Shown piece after piece: positions 7,594-18,520 of a stretch of DNA of 64,000 nucleotides (within the stretch, counting starts at the first letter, position 1; each line of letters begins with the position of its first letter). Source of the stretch: Dyella nitratireducens (GTDB lineage Bacteria > Pseudomonadota > Gammaproteobacteria > Xanthomonadales > Rhodanobacteraceae); assembly GCF_014642835.1 (NCBI RefSeq), contig NZ_BMJA01000001.1:1535267-1599266 (forward strand), in the 5' to 3' direction. The translations under genes and the position numbers were made by a program. The notes under the pieces are model-generated. The model had not been told where the DNA came from. It saw nothing but the letters and a program-made list of their open reading frames with translations, and ran no database searches.

Positions 7594-10095
7594 TTATGTC
7601 CCCCGCGGCTTCGCGCGATGCGTCGGCGTCGCCGTCCAGGGATCATCCGGCCATGGGTGCTTCGGATAACGCCCTTTCAGTTCCTTCTTCACCTCTGGAT
7701 ACGTGCGCTCCCAAAAACCGTGCAGGTCCTGCGTCACCTGGATCGGACGTCCTGCAGGTGACAGCAAATGCAGCGTTACGGGAATCCGCCCTCCCGCAAC
7801 GCGCGGTGTGTCAACCAAACCAAACAACTCCTGCAGCTTCACGGCCAGGACCGGCGGCTCGCCGGGACTGTATTCGAGACGGCGCGTCTGGCCGCTGGGT
7901 ACGGTGAGACTATCCGGCGCCTGTGCATCCAACTGCTTGCGCTGCTCATAGTCGAACAAGGCGGCGAGCGCGTGCGAAAGATCTTCTTCGGATAGCGCAT
8001 CGAGCTTGCGCTTGTTTTGCAGGTAAGGAGCAAGCCAGTCTTCCAGTGTCGCCAACAGTTGCGTGTCAGACACATCCGGCAGCCCCTGTTCCGGCATCCA
8101 TTCGCGCAACGACTGCATGCGCAAACGCAGGCGGCGCGCAGACTCGCTCCATGGCAACGCATCCAGCCCACGCTGGCGAATGGCGGCGAGCAAGGCAGGA
8201 ACGGCATCTTCCGATTGCACCGGCACACTGCGGCGCTCAAGCACGATGGCGCCGAAGCGACGTTCCTCGAACGCTTCCACCGCCGCACGCTCTTCGTTCC
8301 AGCGCACGTTGCGCACACGCTGGAACTGCGCCGGATAGTCTTGTTCCAGCACGCGTGGATCGAGTGGTGCCGCGGAGAGAATCAGGCTATCGCGCGATTC
8401 GTGACGCAGATCCAGCACCACCAGCCAAGGCTCGCCCATCAGCGCCGTCTGCTCGTGCAAGCGCGCACCGCGCCCATTCGCCAAGGTGTAGCGCAACGGA
8501 TTGCCTTCATCCTGGCGCGCGATGCGATCAGGGAAGGCATGCAGCAGCAAATCGCCTACTGCGTGGCTGTGCGGTACGCCGCTGGCCGCGCTGCGCAGGC
8601 CCAAACGCTGGCGCCAACCTTTGCTGGCTTGTTCGATCGCCGCCAACGCGCCCGCATCGGCGCCGTAGCTGGAGCCGGTGGCGCTGCGTCGGTCGCGCCA
8701 TGCGTGCAGCGCTGAAACGCGCGCACGAAAATCATCGCTGCGCGCCTGCTCGCCGCGTAGCGGGGAACGCGCTTCCATCAGGGCAAGCAGATCGGCAATC
8801 AGTGCATGCAGCGTTTCCGGTGCACGCAGCGCGGCCGCACCAAGACGTGGCGTGGCGCCGAGTTCCAGCATGCGGCGTCCCAAGGCGGTGATGCGCTGCT
8901 GCGTATCGAGTGCACCCAGGCGCGTCAGCAGTTCGCGCGCCTGGGCCAGTGCACCAGCTGGCGGCGGATCGAGCCATGGCAGTTCCGCGCTGCCCCAAGC
9001 CGCCAGTTCCAGCGCCAGGCCGGACAATTCCGCCTGCATGATTTCCGCCGTCCGCGACACATCCAGCCGGCGGCTTTGCGGCCATAACCGGTATGCCGTG
9101 CCTGCTGCCACACGACCCGCGCGGCCTGCGCGCTGATCGGCCGAGGCCTGCGAAATGTTCACCGCTTCCAGCCGTGTAAAACCCGAGTTGGGATCAAAAC
9201 GCGGTTCGCGCGCAAGCCCCGTATCGATCACCGCGCGAATGCCGGGCAAGGTGACGCTGGATTCGGCCACGTTGGTGGCGAGCACGATGCGTCGCATACC
9301 CTCTTCCGCCGGCGCCAAGGCCAGCTGCTGCTCGGCGAGCGAGAGCTCGCCATGCAGCGCCACCACTTCCAGATCGTCCCGTTGCAGGGCTTGCAGCATG
9401 CCTTGCACGCGTGCGATTTCGCGGCGGCCCGGCAGGAACGTCAACAGGTCGCCAGGGTTTTCGTCCAGCGCCTGCCGCACGATACGTACCAGGTGCTGCT
9501 CCATGTTTTCCTGCGTACGCGCAGGCGGATATTCGATCCGCACCGGAAAGCTGCGACCCGGGCTGCTAAGCCGCGGCGCATCCAGCCATGGCGCGATGCG
9601 TTCGCCATCCAGCGTGGCCGACATCACCACGATGCGCAGATCCGGCCGCAAGGTGTGCTGGATGTCCAACGTCAGCGCGGCACCAAGATCGCCGGCCAGA
9701 TGACGCTCGTGGAATTCGTCGAACAGGATCGCGCCGATGCCGGTGAGTTCGGGATCGTCCTGGATCAAGCGCGTGAGGATGCCTTCGGTGACCACCTCGA
9801 TGCGCGTGGCGGCGCTGACTTTCGATTCGAAGCGGATGCGGTAGCCGACCGTCTGTCCGATCGGCTCGCCCAGTTGCTGCGCCATGAACTGGGCGGCAGC
9901 ACGCGCGGCAATGCGGCGCGGTTCCAGCATCACGATCTTCTTGCCGTCGAGCCAGGCTTCGTCACGCAGCGCCAGCGGCACCTGCGTGGTCTTGCCGGCG
10001 CCGGGCGGCGCTTCCAGCACCAGACGCGACTGCCTGGCCAGTGCGTTGCGGATGTCGGGCAGTAAGGGGGTGATGGGAAAAGGCGGTGCGCTCAT
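7594..10095 (-). CDS. hrpB: ATP-dependent RNA helicase HrpB
   Basis: An 833-residue DEAH/RHA helicase of the HrpB group. Walker A is GAGKTT at about residues 32-37, the DExH box is DEFH at 126-129, SAT is in VVMSATLDGERI, and motif VI lies in SQASADQRAGRAGRVAAG. The C-terminal half carries the HrpB-specific region ending in HLLSPAGRPIQVTQDL..FW..YPEVKKELKGRYPKHPWPDDP, which is diagnostic. The start at 10095 (MSAPPFPITPLLPDI) gives the usual N-terminus; the frame is open 17 codons further and an ATG at 10104 is also possible. Biological role in bacteria is poorly known. Not related to the hrp pathogenicity genes despite the name. Confidence 0.92.
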   Translation of the reverse strand: MSAPPFPITPLLPDIRNALARQSRLVLEAPPGAGKTTQVPLALRDEAWLDGKKIVMLEPRRIAARAAAQFMAQQLGEPIGQTVGYRIRFESKVSAATRIEVVTEGILTRLIQDDPELTGIGAILFDEFHERHLAGDLGAALTLDIQHTLRPDLRIVVMSATLDGERIAPWLDAPRLSSPGRSFPVRIEYPPARTQENMEQHLVRIVRQALDENPGDLLTFLPGRREIARVQGMLQALQRDDLEVVALHGELSLAEQQLALAPAEEGMRRIVLATNVAESSVTLPGIRAVIDTGLAREPRFDPNSGFTRLEAVNISQASADQRAGRAGRVAAGTAYRLWPQSRRLDVSRTAEIMQAELSGLALELAAWGSAELPWLDPPPAGALAQARELLTRLGALDTQQRITALGRRMLELGATPRLGAAALRAPETLHALIADLLALMEARSPLRGEQARSDDFRARVSALHAWRDRRSATGSSYGADAGALAAIEQASKGWRQRLGLRSAASGVPHSHAVGDLLLHAFPDRIARQDEGNPLRYTLANGRGARLHEQTALMGEPWLVVLDLRHESRDSLILSAAPLDPRVLEQDYPAQFQRVRNVRWNEERAAVEAFEERRFGAIVLERRSVPVQSEDAVPALLAAIRQRGLDALPWSESARRLRLRMQSLREWMPEQGLPDVSDTQLLATLEDWLAPYLQNKRKLDALSEEDLSHALAALFDYEQRKQLDAQAPDSLTVPSGQTRRLEYSPGEPPVLAVKLQELFGLVDTPRVAGGRIPVTLHLLSPAGRPIQVTQDLHGFWERTYPEVKKELKGRYPKHPWPDDPWTATPTHRAKPRGT

Positions 10096-10329
10096 GCACG
10101 CCATGATAGTGGCAGTATCGCCCCGCTCGGCAGATCTTCGTCGCATTGCAAAAATCGCGTTCGTGCTTATTGCATCGAGAAATATTCTTTTGCAGGCGGA
10201 GGCAATTAGCGCAGCGCACCATCAAATGGTGCAGCCACGTACGCGCGTTTTGCAACGATCGCGCCCCATGCCTTGCGGCCTATATCTGCGCGTTGAACTT
10301 GCCAGGTGGAAGCTTCTCGGATAGCGTAA

Positions 10330-10343
10330 TGATAGCGCTAACA
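10330..10343. promoter_or_regulatory. XylR operator (xyl-box) upstream of xylA
   Basis: TGATAGCGCTAACA, an almost perfect 14-base palindrome centred on TAGCGCTA, about 46 bases before the xylA start. The same motif recurs at 12985, 28173 and 28340 in this locus and resembles the xyl-box bound by the LacI-type XylR repressors known in Xanthomonas and Caulobacter. A function here as a repressor site is inferred from motif and position. Confidence 0.8.
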
Positions 10344-10388
10344 TTTTGTCTGCCCATTTGGCCTTGTCGACACGGAATGAAAAACCTC

Positions 10389-11726
10389 ATGAGTGCTCCT
10401 TTCATTGGAAAACGCGAATACTTCCCAGGCATCGGCCGCATTCCATTCGAAGGCCGCGAGTCGGATAACCCGCTTGCGTTCAAGCACTACGAGGCTGACC
10501 GGAAGATCGGCGAGAAAACCATGGCCGAGCACCTGCGCTTCGCGGTGTGCTACTGGCACAGCTTCGGTAACGCCGGCCACGATCCATTCGGCCCTGGCAC
10601 GCGCAACTATCCATGGGATGCCGGGAGTTCGCCGATCGCGCGCGCCGAAGCCAAGCTCGACGCAGCCTTCGAGTTCTTCACCAAGCTGGGTGTGCCCTAT
10701 TACTGCTTCCACGACATCGACCTTGCGCCGGATGCAGACGACGTCATCGAGTACGAGAAACATCTCCAGCACATGGTGGCGTTGGCCAAGATGCGCCAGC
10801 AGGCCAGCGGCATCAAACTGCTATGGGGCACGGCCAATCTGTTCAGCCATCCACGCTACATGAATGGCGCGGCGACCAACCCCGATTTCGCCGTGGTCGC
10901 GCGCGCGGCGGTGCAGATCAAGGCTGCGCTGGAAGCCACGGTGGAGCTCGGCGGCGAGAACTACGTGTTCTGGGGTGGACGCGAAGGCTATGCGTCGCTG
11001 CACAACACCCACATGAAGCGCGAGCTGGATCACTTCGCGCGTTTCCTCACGATGGCGCGCGACTACGGCCGCAGCATCGGCTTCAAGGGCAACCTCCTGA
11101 TCGAGCCCAAGCCGATGGAACCGATGAAGCATCAATACGACTTCGACTCCGCCACGGTTGCCGGTTTCTTGCACAAGCATGGCTTGGACAAGGACTTCAA
11201 ACTCAACATCGAAGCCAACCACGCCACCTTGTCAGGCCATACGTTCGAACACGACCTGCAGGTGGCATCCGACCACGGCCTGCTGGGCAGCATCGACGCC
11301 AACCGCGGCAATGCACAGAACGGCTGGGATACCGATCAATTTCCGACCGATCTCTACGACACGGTCGGCGCGATGATGGTGGTGCTGCGCCAGGGCGGCC
11401 TGGCGCCCGGCGGCTTGAACTTCGACGCCAAGGTACGCCGCGAATCCACCGATGCGGATGATCTGTTCCTGGCGCATATCGGCGGCATGGACGCATTTGC
11501 GCGCGGCCTGGAGGTTGCACATGCGCTGCTGGCGCGTTCGCCCTGGGAAACCTGGCGCGCCGAGCGCTATGCCAGCTTTGACAAAGGCGCGGGGAAAGAT
11601 TTCGAACAGGGCAAGTTGAGTCTTGCCGACTTGCGCGAACTCGCTGCCCAGCAAGGCGAGCCCGCCAAGCGCAGCGGCAAGCAGGAGCGTTACGAGAACC
11701 TGATCAACCAATACCTGATGCGCTGA
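10389..11726 (+). CDS. xylA: Xylose isomerase
   Basis: A 445-residue D-xylose isomerase that turns xylose into xylulose. Catalytic and metal residues are in place: His108 and Asp111 in [17 protein letters not shown] at about 195-201, Glu239 in LLIEPKP, Glu275 and His278 in [12 protein letters not shown], Asp303 in SIDANRG. The N-terminus [12 protein letters not shown] matches group II enzymes of xanthomonads. The frame is open for another 81 codons upstream, but that region holds an operator, so I start at MSAPF (10389); the ATG at 10377 is the alternative. It is expressed from its own promoter with a xyl-box at 10330-10343, and is convergent with xylR. No xylulokinase gene follows. Confidence 0.95.
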   Translation: MSAPFIGKREYFPGIGRIPFEGRESDNPLAFKHYEADRKIGEKTMAEHLRFAVCYWHSFGNAGHDPFGPGTRNYPWDAGSSPIARAEAKLDAAFEFFTKLGVPYYCFHDIDLAPDADDVIEYEKHLQHMVALAKMRQQASGIKLLWGTANLFSHPRYMNGAATNPDFAVVARAAVQIKAALEATVELGGENYVFWGGREGYASLHNTHMKRELDHFARFLTMARDYGRSIGFKGNLLIEPKPMEPMKHQYDFDSATVAGFLHKHGLDKDFKLNIEANHATLSGHTFEHDLQVASDHGLLGSIDANRGNAQNGWDTDQFPTDLYDTVGAMMVVLRQGGLAPGGLNFDAKVRRESTDADDLFLAHIGGMDAFARGLEVAHALLARSPWETWRAERYASFDKGAGKDFEQGKLSLADLRELAAQQGEPAKRSGKQERYENLINQYLMR

Positions 11727-11760
11727 CATGCGCGATCAGCCATTCGCCTCATCGCACCGC

Positions 11761-11779
11761 TTCGCCGTCAAACGGCGAA
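11761..11779. terminator. Possible terminator hairpin between xylA and xylR
   Basis: An 8-bp stem TTCGCCGT with its complement around a three-base loop, in the 64-base gap between the convergent ends of xylA and xylR. No T-run follows on either strand, so an intrinsic terminator is only possible. Confidence 0.35.
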
Positions 11780-11790
11780 CGGTGGCGAGC

Positions 11791-12867
11791 CTAGGATTTT
11801 TTGCCCGAGGCCGTGTGAGGCGGAGCGACCGAGTCGCGCAACACCAGTTGATGCGCGGCCACTTGATGCACCACCACGCGCGGCTCGCTTTCCTTGCGGC
11901 GGATGGCGCGCAGCAGGATGTCGATGGCCGCGTCCGCCATCGCCAAAATCGGCTGGCGGATGGTGGTGAGCTCGGGCCATATCGTGGTGGCCGCCGAACT
12001 GTCGTCGAAGCCGACGACCGACAGATCGCGAGGCACATCGATGCCGCGCCGATGCGCCACCGACACCGCCGCGGCAGCCATGTCGTCGTTGCCGGCGAAG
12101 ATGGCCGTGGGCGGCTTGCGCAAGGCCAGCAACTCCTCCGCCACCGGCAACCCGGAGCGGTAGGTGAAGTAACCCTGCCGAACCAACGCCGTATCCAACG
12201 GAATACCTGCTTCCTTCAAGGCGGCCTGATAGCCCTCGAAACGGCGCGTGCTGGCGCTTTGGCTGGGGTTGCCCTTGATACAGGCGATGCGGGTGTGCCC
12301 CATCTTGATGAGATAGCTGGTGATTTCCTTGCCCGCCAGGAAATCGTCGATGCGCACACTGGAAATATCGGGATCGAAACGCCCCGCTGCGATCGCTACC
12401 ACGTGTACGCCCGCTTTCACCAGTTCGTCGATCACCGTCTTCGATTCGCACAAGGGCGGCGGCAGGATGACGCCGGCCACCTTGCGCGCCAGCGCACGCG
12501 CCGCCTTGCGCTCGGTACCTACGCCAAGCTCGTCCCAGTCGGCGATGACCAGCTGCGCAGCCGAGCGCGCCGCACCGTGCAACGTGCCCATCAACAGTTC
12601 GCGCAGATAGGCGCCGCTGGGATCGGTGTAGATCAGCGCGATACGCGCGTCTTGCGCCGCCGCCAGCGAGCTTGCCGCCGCGTTGGGGACGTAGCCCAGT
12701 TTGTTGACGGCCGCCATCACCTTCTCGCGCGTGGTGTCACGCACCTTGCTGTGGCCGTTGATGACGCGCGACACCGTCATCGGCGACACCTTGGCGAGCG
12801 CGGCCACTTCATCGATGGTGACGGCACCGCCCTTGCGGCGCACCGATTTCTTGTCTGTCCTCTTCAA
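11791..12867 (-). CDS. xylR: LacI family repressor of the xylan/xylose regulon (XylR)
   Basis: A 358-residue LacI/GalR repressor. The DNA-binding helix-turn-helix and hinge are at residues about 16-62 (VTIDEVAALAKVSPMTVSRVIN, GYVPNAAASSL), followed by a periplasmic-binding-protein-like sensor domain (IALIYTDPSG, FAGNDDMAAAAVSVAHRRG, VPRDLSVVGFDDS). It is divergent from agu67A with an operator at 12985-12998 between them, so it probably represses both itself and the operon. Three more copies of the operator lie before xylA, exuT and the TonB receptor. The name rests on this context and on the similar regulator of Xanthomonas; the inducer is expected to be xylose or a xyloside, not shown here. 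Confidence 0.85.
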   Translation of the reverse strand: MKRTDKKSVRRKGGAVTIDEVAALAKVSPMTVSRVINGHSKVRDTTREKVMAAVNKLGYVPNAAASSLAAAQDARIALIYTDPSGAYLRELLMGTLHGAARSAAQLVIADWDELGVGTERKAARALARKVAGVILPPPLCESKTVIDELVKAGVHVVAIAAGRFDPDISSVRIDDFLAGKEITSYLIKMGHTRIACIKGNPSQSASTRRFEGYQAALKEAGIPLDTALVRQGYFTYRSGLPVAEELLALRKPPTAIFAGNDDMAAAAVSVAHRRGIDVPRDLSVVGFDDSSAATTIWPELTTIRQPILAMADAAIDILLRAIRRKESEPRVVVHQVAAHQLVLRDSVAPPHTASGKKS

Positions 12868-12984
12868 TGTCGGTTCCTTTCAGGCGAATCCACCACGGTC
12901 AACTCACCACTCTCAAAAGCAACGCAATTGGAGCTGACATCGTCGTCGGTCATTTCAAAGCGGATATGAGCGTATTTTTGCATA

Positions 12985-12998
12985 TGTTAGCGATAACA
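12985..12998. promoter_or_regulatory. XylR operator between xylR and agu67A
   Basis: TGTTAGCGATAACA, with perfect TGTTA/TAACA arms around GCGA. It sits 118 bases before the xylR start and 43 bases before the agu67A start, placed to control both divergent transcripts. It differs from the other three copies by A instead of C in the core. Confidence 0.75.
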
Positions 12999-13040
12999 GC
13001 AGTGCCCAGCGAAAGGGTTGCGAGGCATAAGGGAGCCGCC

Positions 13041-15212
13041 ATGGCGCTGTTTTTCCGAACGATCGCCGGTGTCATGCTGATGCTCGCCGCGTCGCTGGGC
13101 ATGGCGCCGGCGCATGCCGAAGACGGCTATGAGCTGTGGTTGCGGTATCACCCGCTCGCGGCCCAGCAGGCTCAATATGACCGAAGCCGTGCTTCGCAAC
13201 TGGTCGCCGATGCCGCCACGCCGACGCGCGCCGCGGCCCGTGCAGAACTGTTGCGTGGCCTGCGCGGCTTGTTGGGTGCCGCACCGCCGCTTTCGGATAC
13301 GGTAACGCGCAGCGGCGCGATCATAGCCGGCACAACGGCGTCATCCCCGCTCATCGCCGAGCTTCACCTGGATACCTCCAAGCTGGGCAAGGAAGGCTAT
13401 GTCATCCGCAGCGTCACGTTGCATGGCCACGCCGCCATCGCCATCGTCGGCAATGACGATATCGGCGTGCTGTACGGCAGCTTCCATTTCCTGCGTCTGC
13501 TGCAAACCGGGCAACCTCTCGATCACCTTGCCATCACCGAGGTACCACGCGTCAAACTGCGCGTGCTCGATCACTGGGACAACCTCAATGGCAGCGTCGA
13601 GCGTGGTTATGCCGGCACCTCGATCTGGGACTGGTGGAAGCTGCCGGACTGGGTGTCGCCGCGCTACACCGACTACGCTCGCGCCAACGCTTCGATCGGC
13701 ATCAACGGCGTGGTGCTCAACAACGTCAATGCGGATGCCTTGATCCTTACGCCTGCGTATTTGCAGAAAGCAGCCGCCCTGGCGGCCGTATTTCGTCCTT
13801 ACGGTATCCATGTCTATCTCAGCGTTCGCTTCAGTGCACCGATCGAAATAGGCGGCTTGAAAACCGCCGATCCGCTCGATCCGGAGGTGCAACGCTGGTG
13901 GCGGCAGAAGACCGACGAGATCTACAAACTGATGCCGGATTTCGGCGGCTTCCTGGTCAAGGCCAATTCCGAAGGCCAGCCGGGTCCGCAGGATTACAAA
14001 CGCACGCACGCGGACGGCGCCAATCTGTTCGCCGACGTGCTTGCGCCGCATGGCGGCGTGGTGATGTGGCGTGCGTTCGTCTATTCGCAAAGCAGTGCGG
14101 ACGACCGGGCCAAGCAGGCATACAGCGAATTCAAGCCGCTCGATGGCCGCTTCCATGCGAATGTGCTGTTGCAGGTGAAGAACGGCCCGATCGATTTCCA
14201 GCCGAGGGAACCGTTCAGCCCTCTCTTCGGCGCGATGCCGAAAACGCCGTTGATGATGGAATTCCAGATCACCAAGGAATACCTGGGCTTTGCCACGCAC
14301 CTGGTCTACCTCGGCCCGTTGTACGAAGAAGTGCTGTCGTCCGACACGATGGCACAAGGCAAAGGGTCCACCGTGGCAACGGTAATCGATGGTTCGCTGG
14401 ATGGGCATGCGCTGAGCGGGATGGCCGGCATCGCCAACATCGGCACCGATCGCGACTGGTGCGGCTCCGATTTCAACCAGGCCAACTGGTACGTGTTTGG
14501 CCGTCTCGCCTGGAATCCAGCGCTCTCCACGCGTGCGATCGCGGAAGAATGGATCCGCATGACCTTCAGCAACGACGAAGCCTTCGTCAAACCCGTGGTC
14601 GACATGATGATGGGTTCGCGCGAAGCGGCCGTCGATTACATGACACCGCTTGGTCTGGCTCATCTGATGGGGCCTGGTCATCACTACGGCCCCGCGCCCT
14701 GGGATACAAGCCTGCCGCGTGCCGACTGGCGCCCGCCCTACTACCACCGCGCCGATCATCAGGGCATCGGTTTCGATCGCACCCGCACTGGCAGCGATGC
14801 AGCCGACCAATATGCACCGCCCATCGCAGCGTCATTCAACGACGTCAAGCAAACGCCGGAAACGCTGCTGCTGTGGTTCCACCACGTGCCGTGGGATTAC
14901 CGCATGCGCTCCGGACACACGCTGTGGTACGAACTGGTGGCGCATTACACCCAGGGCGTCACCGACGTGAAACGGATGCGCGAAACCTGGCAGCACCTTG
15001 ACGGCTACATCGACGCCGACCGCTACCGCAAAACCGCCGCCTTCCTCAGCATCCAGGAACGAGAAGCGCAATGGTGGCGTGACGCCTGCATCGCCTATTT
15101 CCAACAGATGTCCGGCCTTCCACTGCCGCCCGGCTTCGCGCCGCCGCAGCATCCGCTGTCGTACTACGAATCGCTTTCATTCCATAACGTGCCGGGACAA
15201 TCGTCATGGTGA
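13041..15212 (+). CDS. agu67A: Alpha-glucuronidase, GH67
   Basis: A 723-residue glycoside hydrolase that removes (4-O-methyl)glucuronate from the non-reducing end of short xylo-oligosaccharides. Residues 1-26 form a signal peptide (AHA cleavage), so it is likely periplasmic. The catalytic acid fits Glu311 in ANSEGQPG, and the paired bases fit Asp385 (DFQPREP) and Glu413 (ITKEYLG); their spacing agrees with the Cellvibrio enzyme. Length is that of the family. GGGAG at 13031-13035 selects the ATG at 13041; the frame is open 58 codons further upstream across the operator. First gene of the agu67A-GH35 operon; its last bases overlap the next start (ATGGTGA). Confidence 0.95.
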   Translation: MALFFRTIAGVMLMLAASLGMAPAHAEDGYELWLRYHPLAAQQAQYDRSRASQLVADAATPTRAAARAELLRGLRGLLGAAPPLSDTVTRSGAIIAGTTASSPLIAELHLDTSKLGKEGYVIRSVTLHGHAAIAIVGNDDIGVLYGSFHFLRLLQTGQPLDHLAITEVPRVKLRVLDHWDNLNGSVERGYAGTSIWDWWKLPDWVSPRYTDYARANASIGINGVVLNNVNADALILTPAYLQKAAALAAVFRPYGIHVYLSVRFSAPIEIGGLKTADPLDPEVQRWWRQKTDEIYKLMPDFGGFLVKANSEGQPGPQDYKRTHADGANLFADVLAPHGGVVMWRAFVYSQSSADDRAKQAYSEFKPLDGRFHANVLLQVKNGPIDFQPREPFSPLFGAMPKTPLMMEFQITKEYLGFATHLVYLGPLYEEVLSSDTMAQGKGSTVATVIDGSLDGHALSGMAGIANIGTDRDWCGSDFNQANWYVFGRLAWNPALSTRAIAEEWIRMTFSNDEAFVKPVVDMMMGSREAAVDYMTPLGLAHLMGPGHHYGPAPWDTSLPRADWRPPYYHRADHQGIGFDRTRTGSDAADQYAPPIAASFNDVKQTPETLLLWFHHVPWDYRMRSGHTLWYELVAHYTQGVTDVKRMRETWQHLDGYIDADRYRKTAAFLSIQEREAQWWRDACIAYFQQMSGLPLPPGFAPPQHPLSYYESLSFHNVPGQSSW

Positions 15213-17206
15213 GCCAGTTGCCGCCGTTCAAACGACACACTGTTTTCGCAGCGCTGCTCGCGCTCCTGGGCGCGCACGCCGTGCAAGCCGCGGACGCGAG
15301 CACCCCACTGTTGAATCCGCTCTTCCAGGATCACGCCGTGCTACAGCGCGACCAGGCCGATCCGGTCTGGGGGCACGCCAAGCCTCACGAGGCGGTAACC
15401 ATCTCATTCGCCGGCCAGGACATCCACGCTCAGGCCGACGCCCATGGACGCTGGGAAGCCTCCCTTCCCGCGCGCGCCGCCGGTGGACCTTATACGCTCA
15501 CCGCCACGACGGCCGATGGCGCCACGCAAACCATTCATGACGTACTGGTCGGCGACGTGTGGTTGTGCTCCGGCCAATCCAACATGGTGCTCCAGGTGAA
15601 GCGCGCATTGGATGCGCGTGCCGAAGTGCAGGACGCATCGAACGACCGCATTCGCGTGCTGACGGTGGACAACGTCAGCAGCGTCGCGCTGCAGGAAAGC
15701 ATTCCGGCCTCCGATCATTGGTTGAAGACGACGCCGGATACCGTGGCCGAGTTCTCGGCTACTTGCTATTTCTTTGCGCGTGAGCTGCAGAAAGACGTAC
15801 CGGTGCCGATGGGCCTGATCGTTGCCGCCTGGGGCGGCTCGCGCATCGAACCCTGGATGAGCGACGCCGCGCTGCGCAAGGTCGGTGGTTACGATGCGTC
15901 GCTGGATCTGCTTGCCGAGTACCGTAAGAACCCGGCACATGCCGGCGAGCCATGGAGCCGCCTGTGGCAGGCCTGGTGGCGTTCCCGTCCTGGCATCGCG
16001 AAGAACGATGAGCCATGGAATCCCGCGGACGTCACCGACACCGGCTGGCTCACCGCACCCATCGAGCGTGGCGCGTGGCAACACTGGGGCAAGCCGGAAC
16101 TCGCCAACTTCACCGGCATGCTGTGGTATCGCACCACCGTGACCTTGACCAAGGCGCAAGCGGCGCAGCACGCCACACTGAATTTTACCGCCAACGAAAT
16201 CGACCAGACCTGGGTGAATGGCCGTTGGGTTGGCACCGGTTATGGCGGCGGCGATTTGCGCGCCTACGCAATACCGCCAGGCGTGCTGCACGAAGGCAAA
16301 AACCTGATCGCGGTGAATGTGCTCAATACCTATCGCGACGGCGGCATCTATGGCCCGGCATCGCAGCGTGCGCTGCACCTTGCCGACGGTTCCAGCGTGC
16401 CGCTGGACCCATGGCAATATCAGACGGTTCCTTCGGCCTATGGCGCACCGCCGAACGTGCCTTGGCAATCGACATCCGGCCTCACCATGCTCTACAACGG
16501 CATGATCGCACCGCTTGGCCACTACGCTTTCCGCGGCGAGCTTTGGTACCAGGGTGAATCGAATACCGGCGATGCAGGCAGCTATCGCAAACTGCTGGAA
16601 GCGTGGCGCACGGACGAACGCGCACGTTTCGGCGCCCATCTGCCGCTGCTGATCGCGCAACTGTCGAGTTTTGGCCCCGCGTCGACGCATCCGGGTGAAA
16701 GTGGCTGGGCCGATGTGCGCGAAGCACAGCGTTTGGTCGCGGCGGAAGATCCTCGCTCCGCACTTGCCGTGTCCGTGGATATTGGTGAACGCTACGACAT
16801 TCATCCGGCCAACAAGCAGGAACTCGGACGCCGCCTTGCACGTGCGGCACGCCACGTCGTCTATGGCGAGACATTGGCACCCTCCGGTCCTACACCGGTG
16901 TCAGCACAACAAAACGGCGATACGGTCACGCTCAGCTTCGACCATGTCGATGGGCATCTGGTCGCCTACAGCGCCGACCACCCGATCGGTTTCGAACTGT
17001 GTGGCGCCAAAGCGGGCTCGTGCTATTACGCCTTGGCTGATATTCACGGCACGCAGATCGTCCTGCATGCGCACCCCTCCGCAGACAGCGTGACTCGCGT
17101 ACGTTATTGCTGGGCCGACAGTCCAATCTGCACGCTTTACGACCAGGCCGGCCTGCCAGCCAGCCCGTTCCAGCTCACCATCACGCCGACACTCTCTCAT
17201 CCGTGA
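15206..17206 (+). CDS. axeXA: Acetylxylan esterase, SGNH/sialate O-acetylesterase-like (AxeXA type)
   Basis: A 666-residue exported esterase expected to remove acetyl groups from xylo-oligosaccharides. Signal peptide about 1-28. The catalytic Ser125 is in [12 protein letters not shown], the Asp/His pair in [17 protein letters not shown], and WYQGESNT is the third family block. A jelly-roll-like insert (about 280-370, [19 protein letters not shown]) splits the esterase domain, as usual in the group. The start overlaps the agu67A stop by seven bases, a sign of coupled translation. The family also includes true sialate 9-O-acetylesterases; the xylan role is inferred from the neighbours and from the Xanthomonas locus. 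Confidence 0.88.
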   Translation: MVSQLPPFKRHTVFAALLALLGAHAVQAADASTPLLNPLFQDHAVLQRDQADPVWGHAKPHEAVTISFAGQDIHAQADAHGRWEASLPARAAGGPYTLTATTADGATQTIHDVLVGDVWLCSGQSNMVLQVKRALDARAEVQDASNDRIRVLTVDNVSSVALQESIPASDHWLKTTPDTVAEFSATCYFFARELQKDVPVPMGLIVAAWGGSRIEPWMSDAALRKVGGYDASLDLLAEYRKNPAHAGEPWSRLWQAWWRSRPGIAKNDEPWNPADVTDTGWLTAPIERGAWQHWGKPELANFTGMLWYRTTVTLTKAQAAQHATLNFTANEIDQTWVNGRWVGTGYGGGDLRAYAIPPGVLHEGKNLIAVNVLNTYRDGGIYGPASQRALHLADGSSVPLDPWQYQTVPSAYGAPPNVPWQSTSGLTMLYNGMIAPLGHYAFRGELWYQGESNTGDAGSYRKLLEAWRTDERARFGAHLPLLIAQLSSFGPASTHPGESGWADVREAQRLVAAEDPRSALAVSVDIGERYDIHPANKQELGRRLARAARHVVYGETLAPSGPTPVSAQQNGDTVTLSFDHVDGHLVAYSADHPIGFELCGAKAGSCYYALADIHGTQIVLHAHPSADSVTRVRYCWADSPICTLYDQAGLPASPFQLTITPTLSHP

Positions 17207-17214
17207 ATACCGCC

Positions 17215-18471
17215 ATGAATGCTTCCTCTTCGTCTGAAACAACGTCGCACGGTTCCCATCGCGATCGCGAGATCGTCGACGCCCGCGTCATCGTCACCTG
17301 CCCTGGGCGCAACTTCGTCACGCTGAAGATCGAAACACGTTCCGGCATCACCGGCCTGGGCGATGCCACGCTCAACGGACGCGAGCTTGCGGTCGCCTCC
17401 TACTTGCAGGATCACGTCGTGCCGAACCTGATCGGCCGCGACGCGGGCCGCATCGAGGACATCTGGCAATTCCTCTATCGCGGTGCGTATTGGCGTCGCG
17501 GGCCGGTAACCATGACAGCCATCGCCGCGGTGGATGTGGCGCTGTGGGACATCCTCGGCAAGCTTGCCGGCATGCCGATCTATCAACTGCTCGGTGGACG
17601 TTCGCGCGAAGGTGCGCTGGTGTACGGCCATGCCAATGGGCGCGACGTCGCCGAGGCCAGCGATGCAGTGGGCCGCTTCATCGAACAGGGTTTTCTTGCG
17701 GTGCGCGCGCAATGCGGCGTGCCAGGCGTGAAGAAAGCCTATGGCATCTCCAGCGGCAAAGCCTATGAGCCTGCGGAAAGCGAGCTGCCGCTCGAAACCG
17801 TATGGTCGACGCCCCAATACCTCGATATCGTGCCGCAGCTGTTCGAACGCCTGCGCGCCGACCACGGCAACGACGTGCATCTACTGCACGACGTCCATCA
17901 CCGCCTCACGCCGATCGAGGCGGCGCGGCTCGCCCGCAGCGTGGAGCCCTATCGCCTGTTCTGGCTGGAAGATGCCACACCGGCAGAAAACCAGAAATCA
18001 TTCGAGCTGATTCGGCAGCATTCCACCACGCCACTGGCCGTGGGCGAGGTGTTCAACTCGATCTGGGATTGCAAGCACCTGATCGAGAACCAGCTGATTG
18101 ACTACATTCGCACCACCATCGTGCATGGCGGCGGCATCACGCATCTGCGCCGCATGGCTGATTTCGCAGCCTTGCACCAGGTGCGTACCGGCTTTCATGG
18201 CGCCACCGATCTGTCACCGGTCTGCATGGGTGCTGCATTGCACTTCGATACATGGGTGCCGAATTTCGGCATCCAGGAATACATGTTCCATGCCGACGAG
18301 ACCAATGAGGTATTTCCGCATGACTACGCGTTCCACGATGGCCGGCTGCATTGCGGCGAAGCGCCGGGGCATGGGGTGAGCATCGATGAAAAGCTGGCTG
18401 CGCGGTTTCCGTATTCGCCGAAGCAGTTGCCGGTTGCCAGGCTTGAAGATGGAACGATGTGGGACTGGTAA
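17215..18471 (+). CDS. manD: D-mannonate dehydratase, enolase superfamily (ManD)
   Basis: A 418-residue enolase-superfamily dehydratase that converts D-mannonate into 2-keto-3-deoxygluconate. Metal ligands fit Asp226 (HLLHDVHH), Glu252 (WLEDATP) and Glu278 (AVGEVF); a histidine in the end-of-barrel block RTGFHGATD would be the catalytic partner, and the C-terminal DGTMWDW is typical of ManD. Some homologues act on gluconate, or have low efficiency; the flanking uxuB, kdgK and uxaC favour mannonate here. It does the job of E. coli UxuA but is unrelated to it. The ATG at 17215 is used; an in-frame GTG at 17203 overlaps the axeXA stop by four bases and is an equally good start. Confidence 0.9.
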   Translation: MNASSSSETTSHGSHRDREIVDARVIVTCPGRNFVTLKIETRSGITGLGDATLNGRELAVASYLQDHVVPNLIGRDAGRIEDIWQFLYRGAYWRRGPVTMTAIAAVDVALWDILGKLAGMPIYQLLGGRSREGALVYGHANGRDVAEASDAVGRFIEQGFLAVRAQCGVPGVKKAYGISSGKAYEPAESELPLETVWSTPQYLDIVPQLFERLRADHGNDVHLLHDVHHRLTPIEAARLARSVEPYRLFWLEDATPAENQKSFELIRQHSTTPLAVGEVFNSIWDCKHLIENQLIDYIRTTIVHGGGITHLRRMADFAALHQVRTGFHGATDLSPVCMGAALHFDTWVPNFGIQEYMFHADETNEVFPHDYAFHDGRLHCGEAPGHGVSIDEKLAARFPYSPKQLPVARLEDGTMWDW

Positions 18472-18520
18472 TGCAAGCACCGATGTCGATGTCCACGTCC
18501 ATGCCGTTTCAAAGCGCCAT

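Noticed and set aside
10216-10232. Small hairpin GCACCAT CAA ATGGTGC upstream of xylA
   Set aside because: Seven-bp stem without T-run, not near a gene end and not repeated elsewhere in the window; may be chance.
13341-14810. 489-codon open frame on the minus strand
   Set aside because: Antisense to agu67A, which has all catalytic residues; no motif in the shadow.
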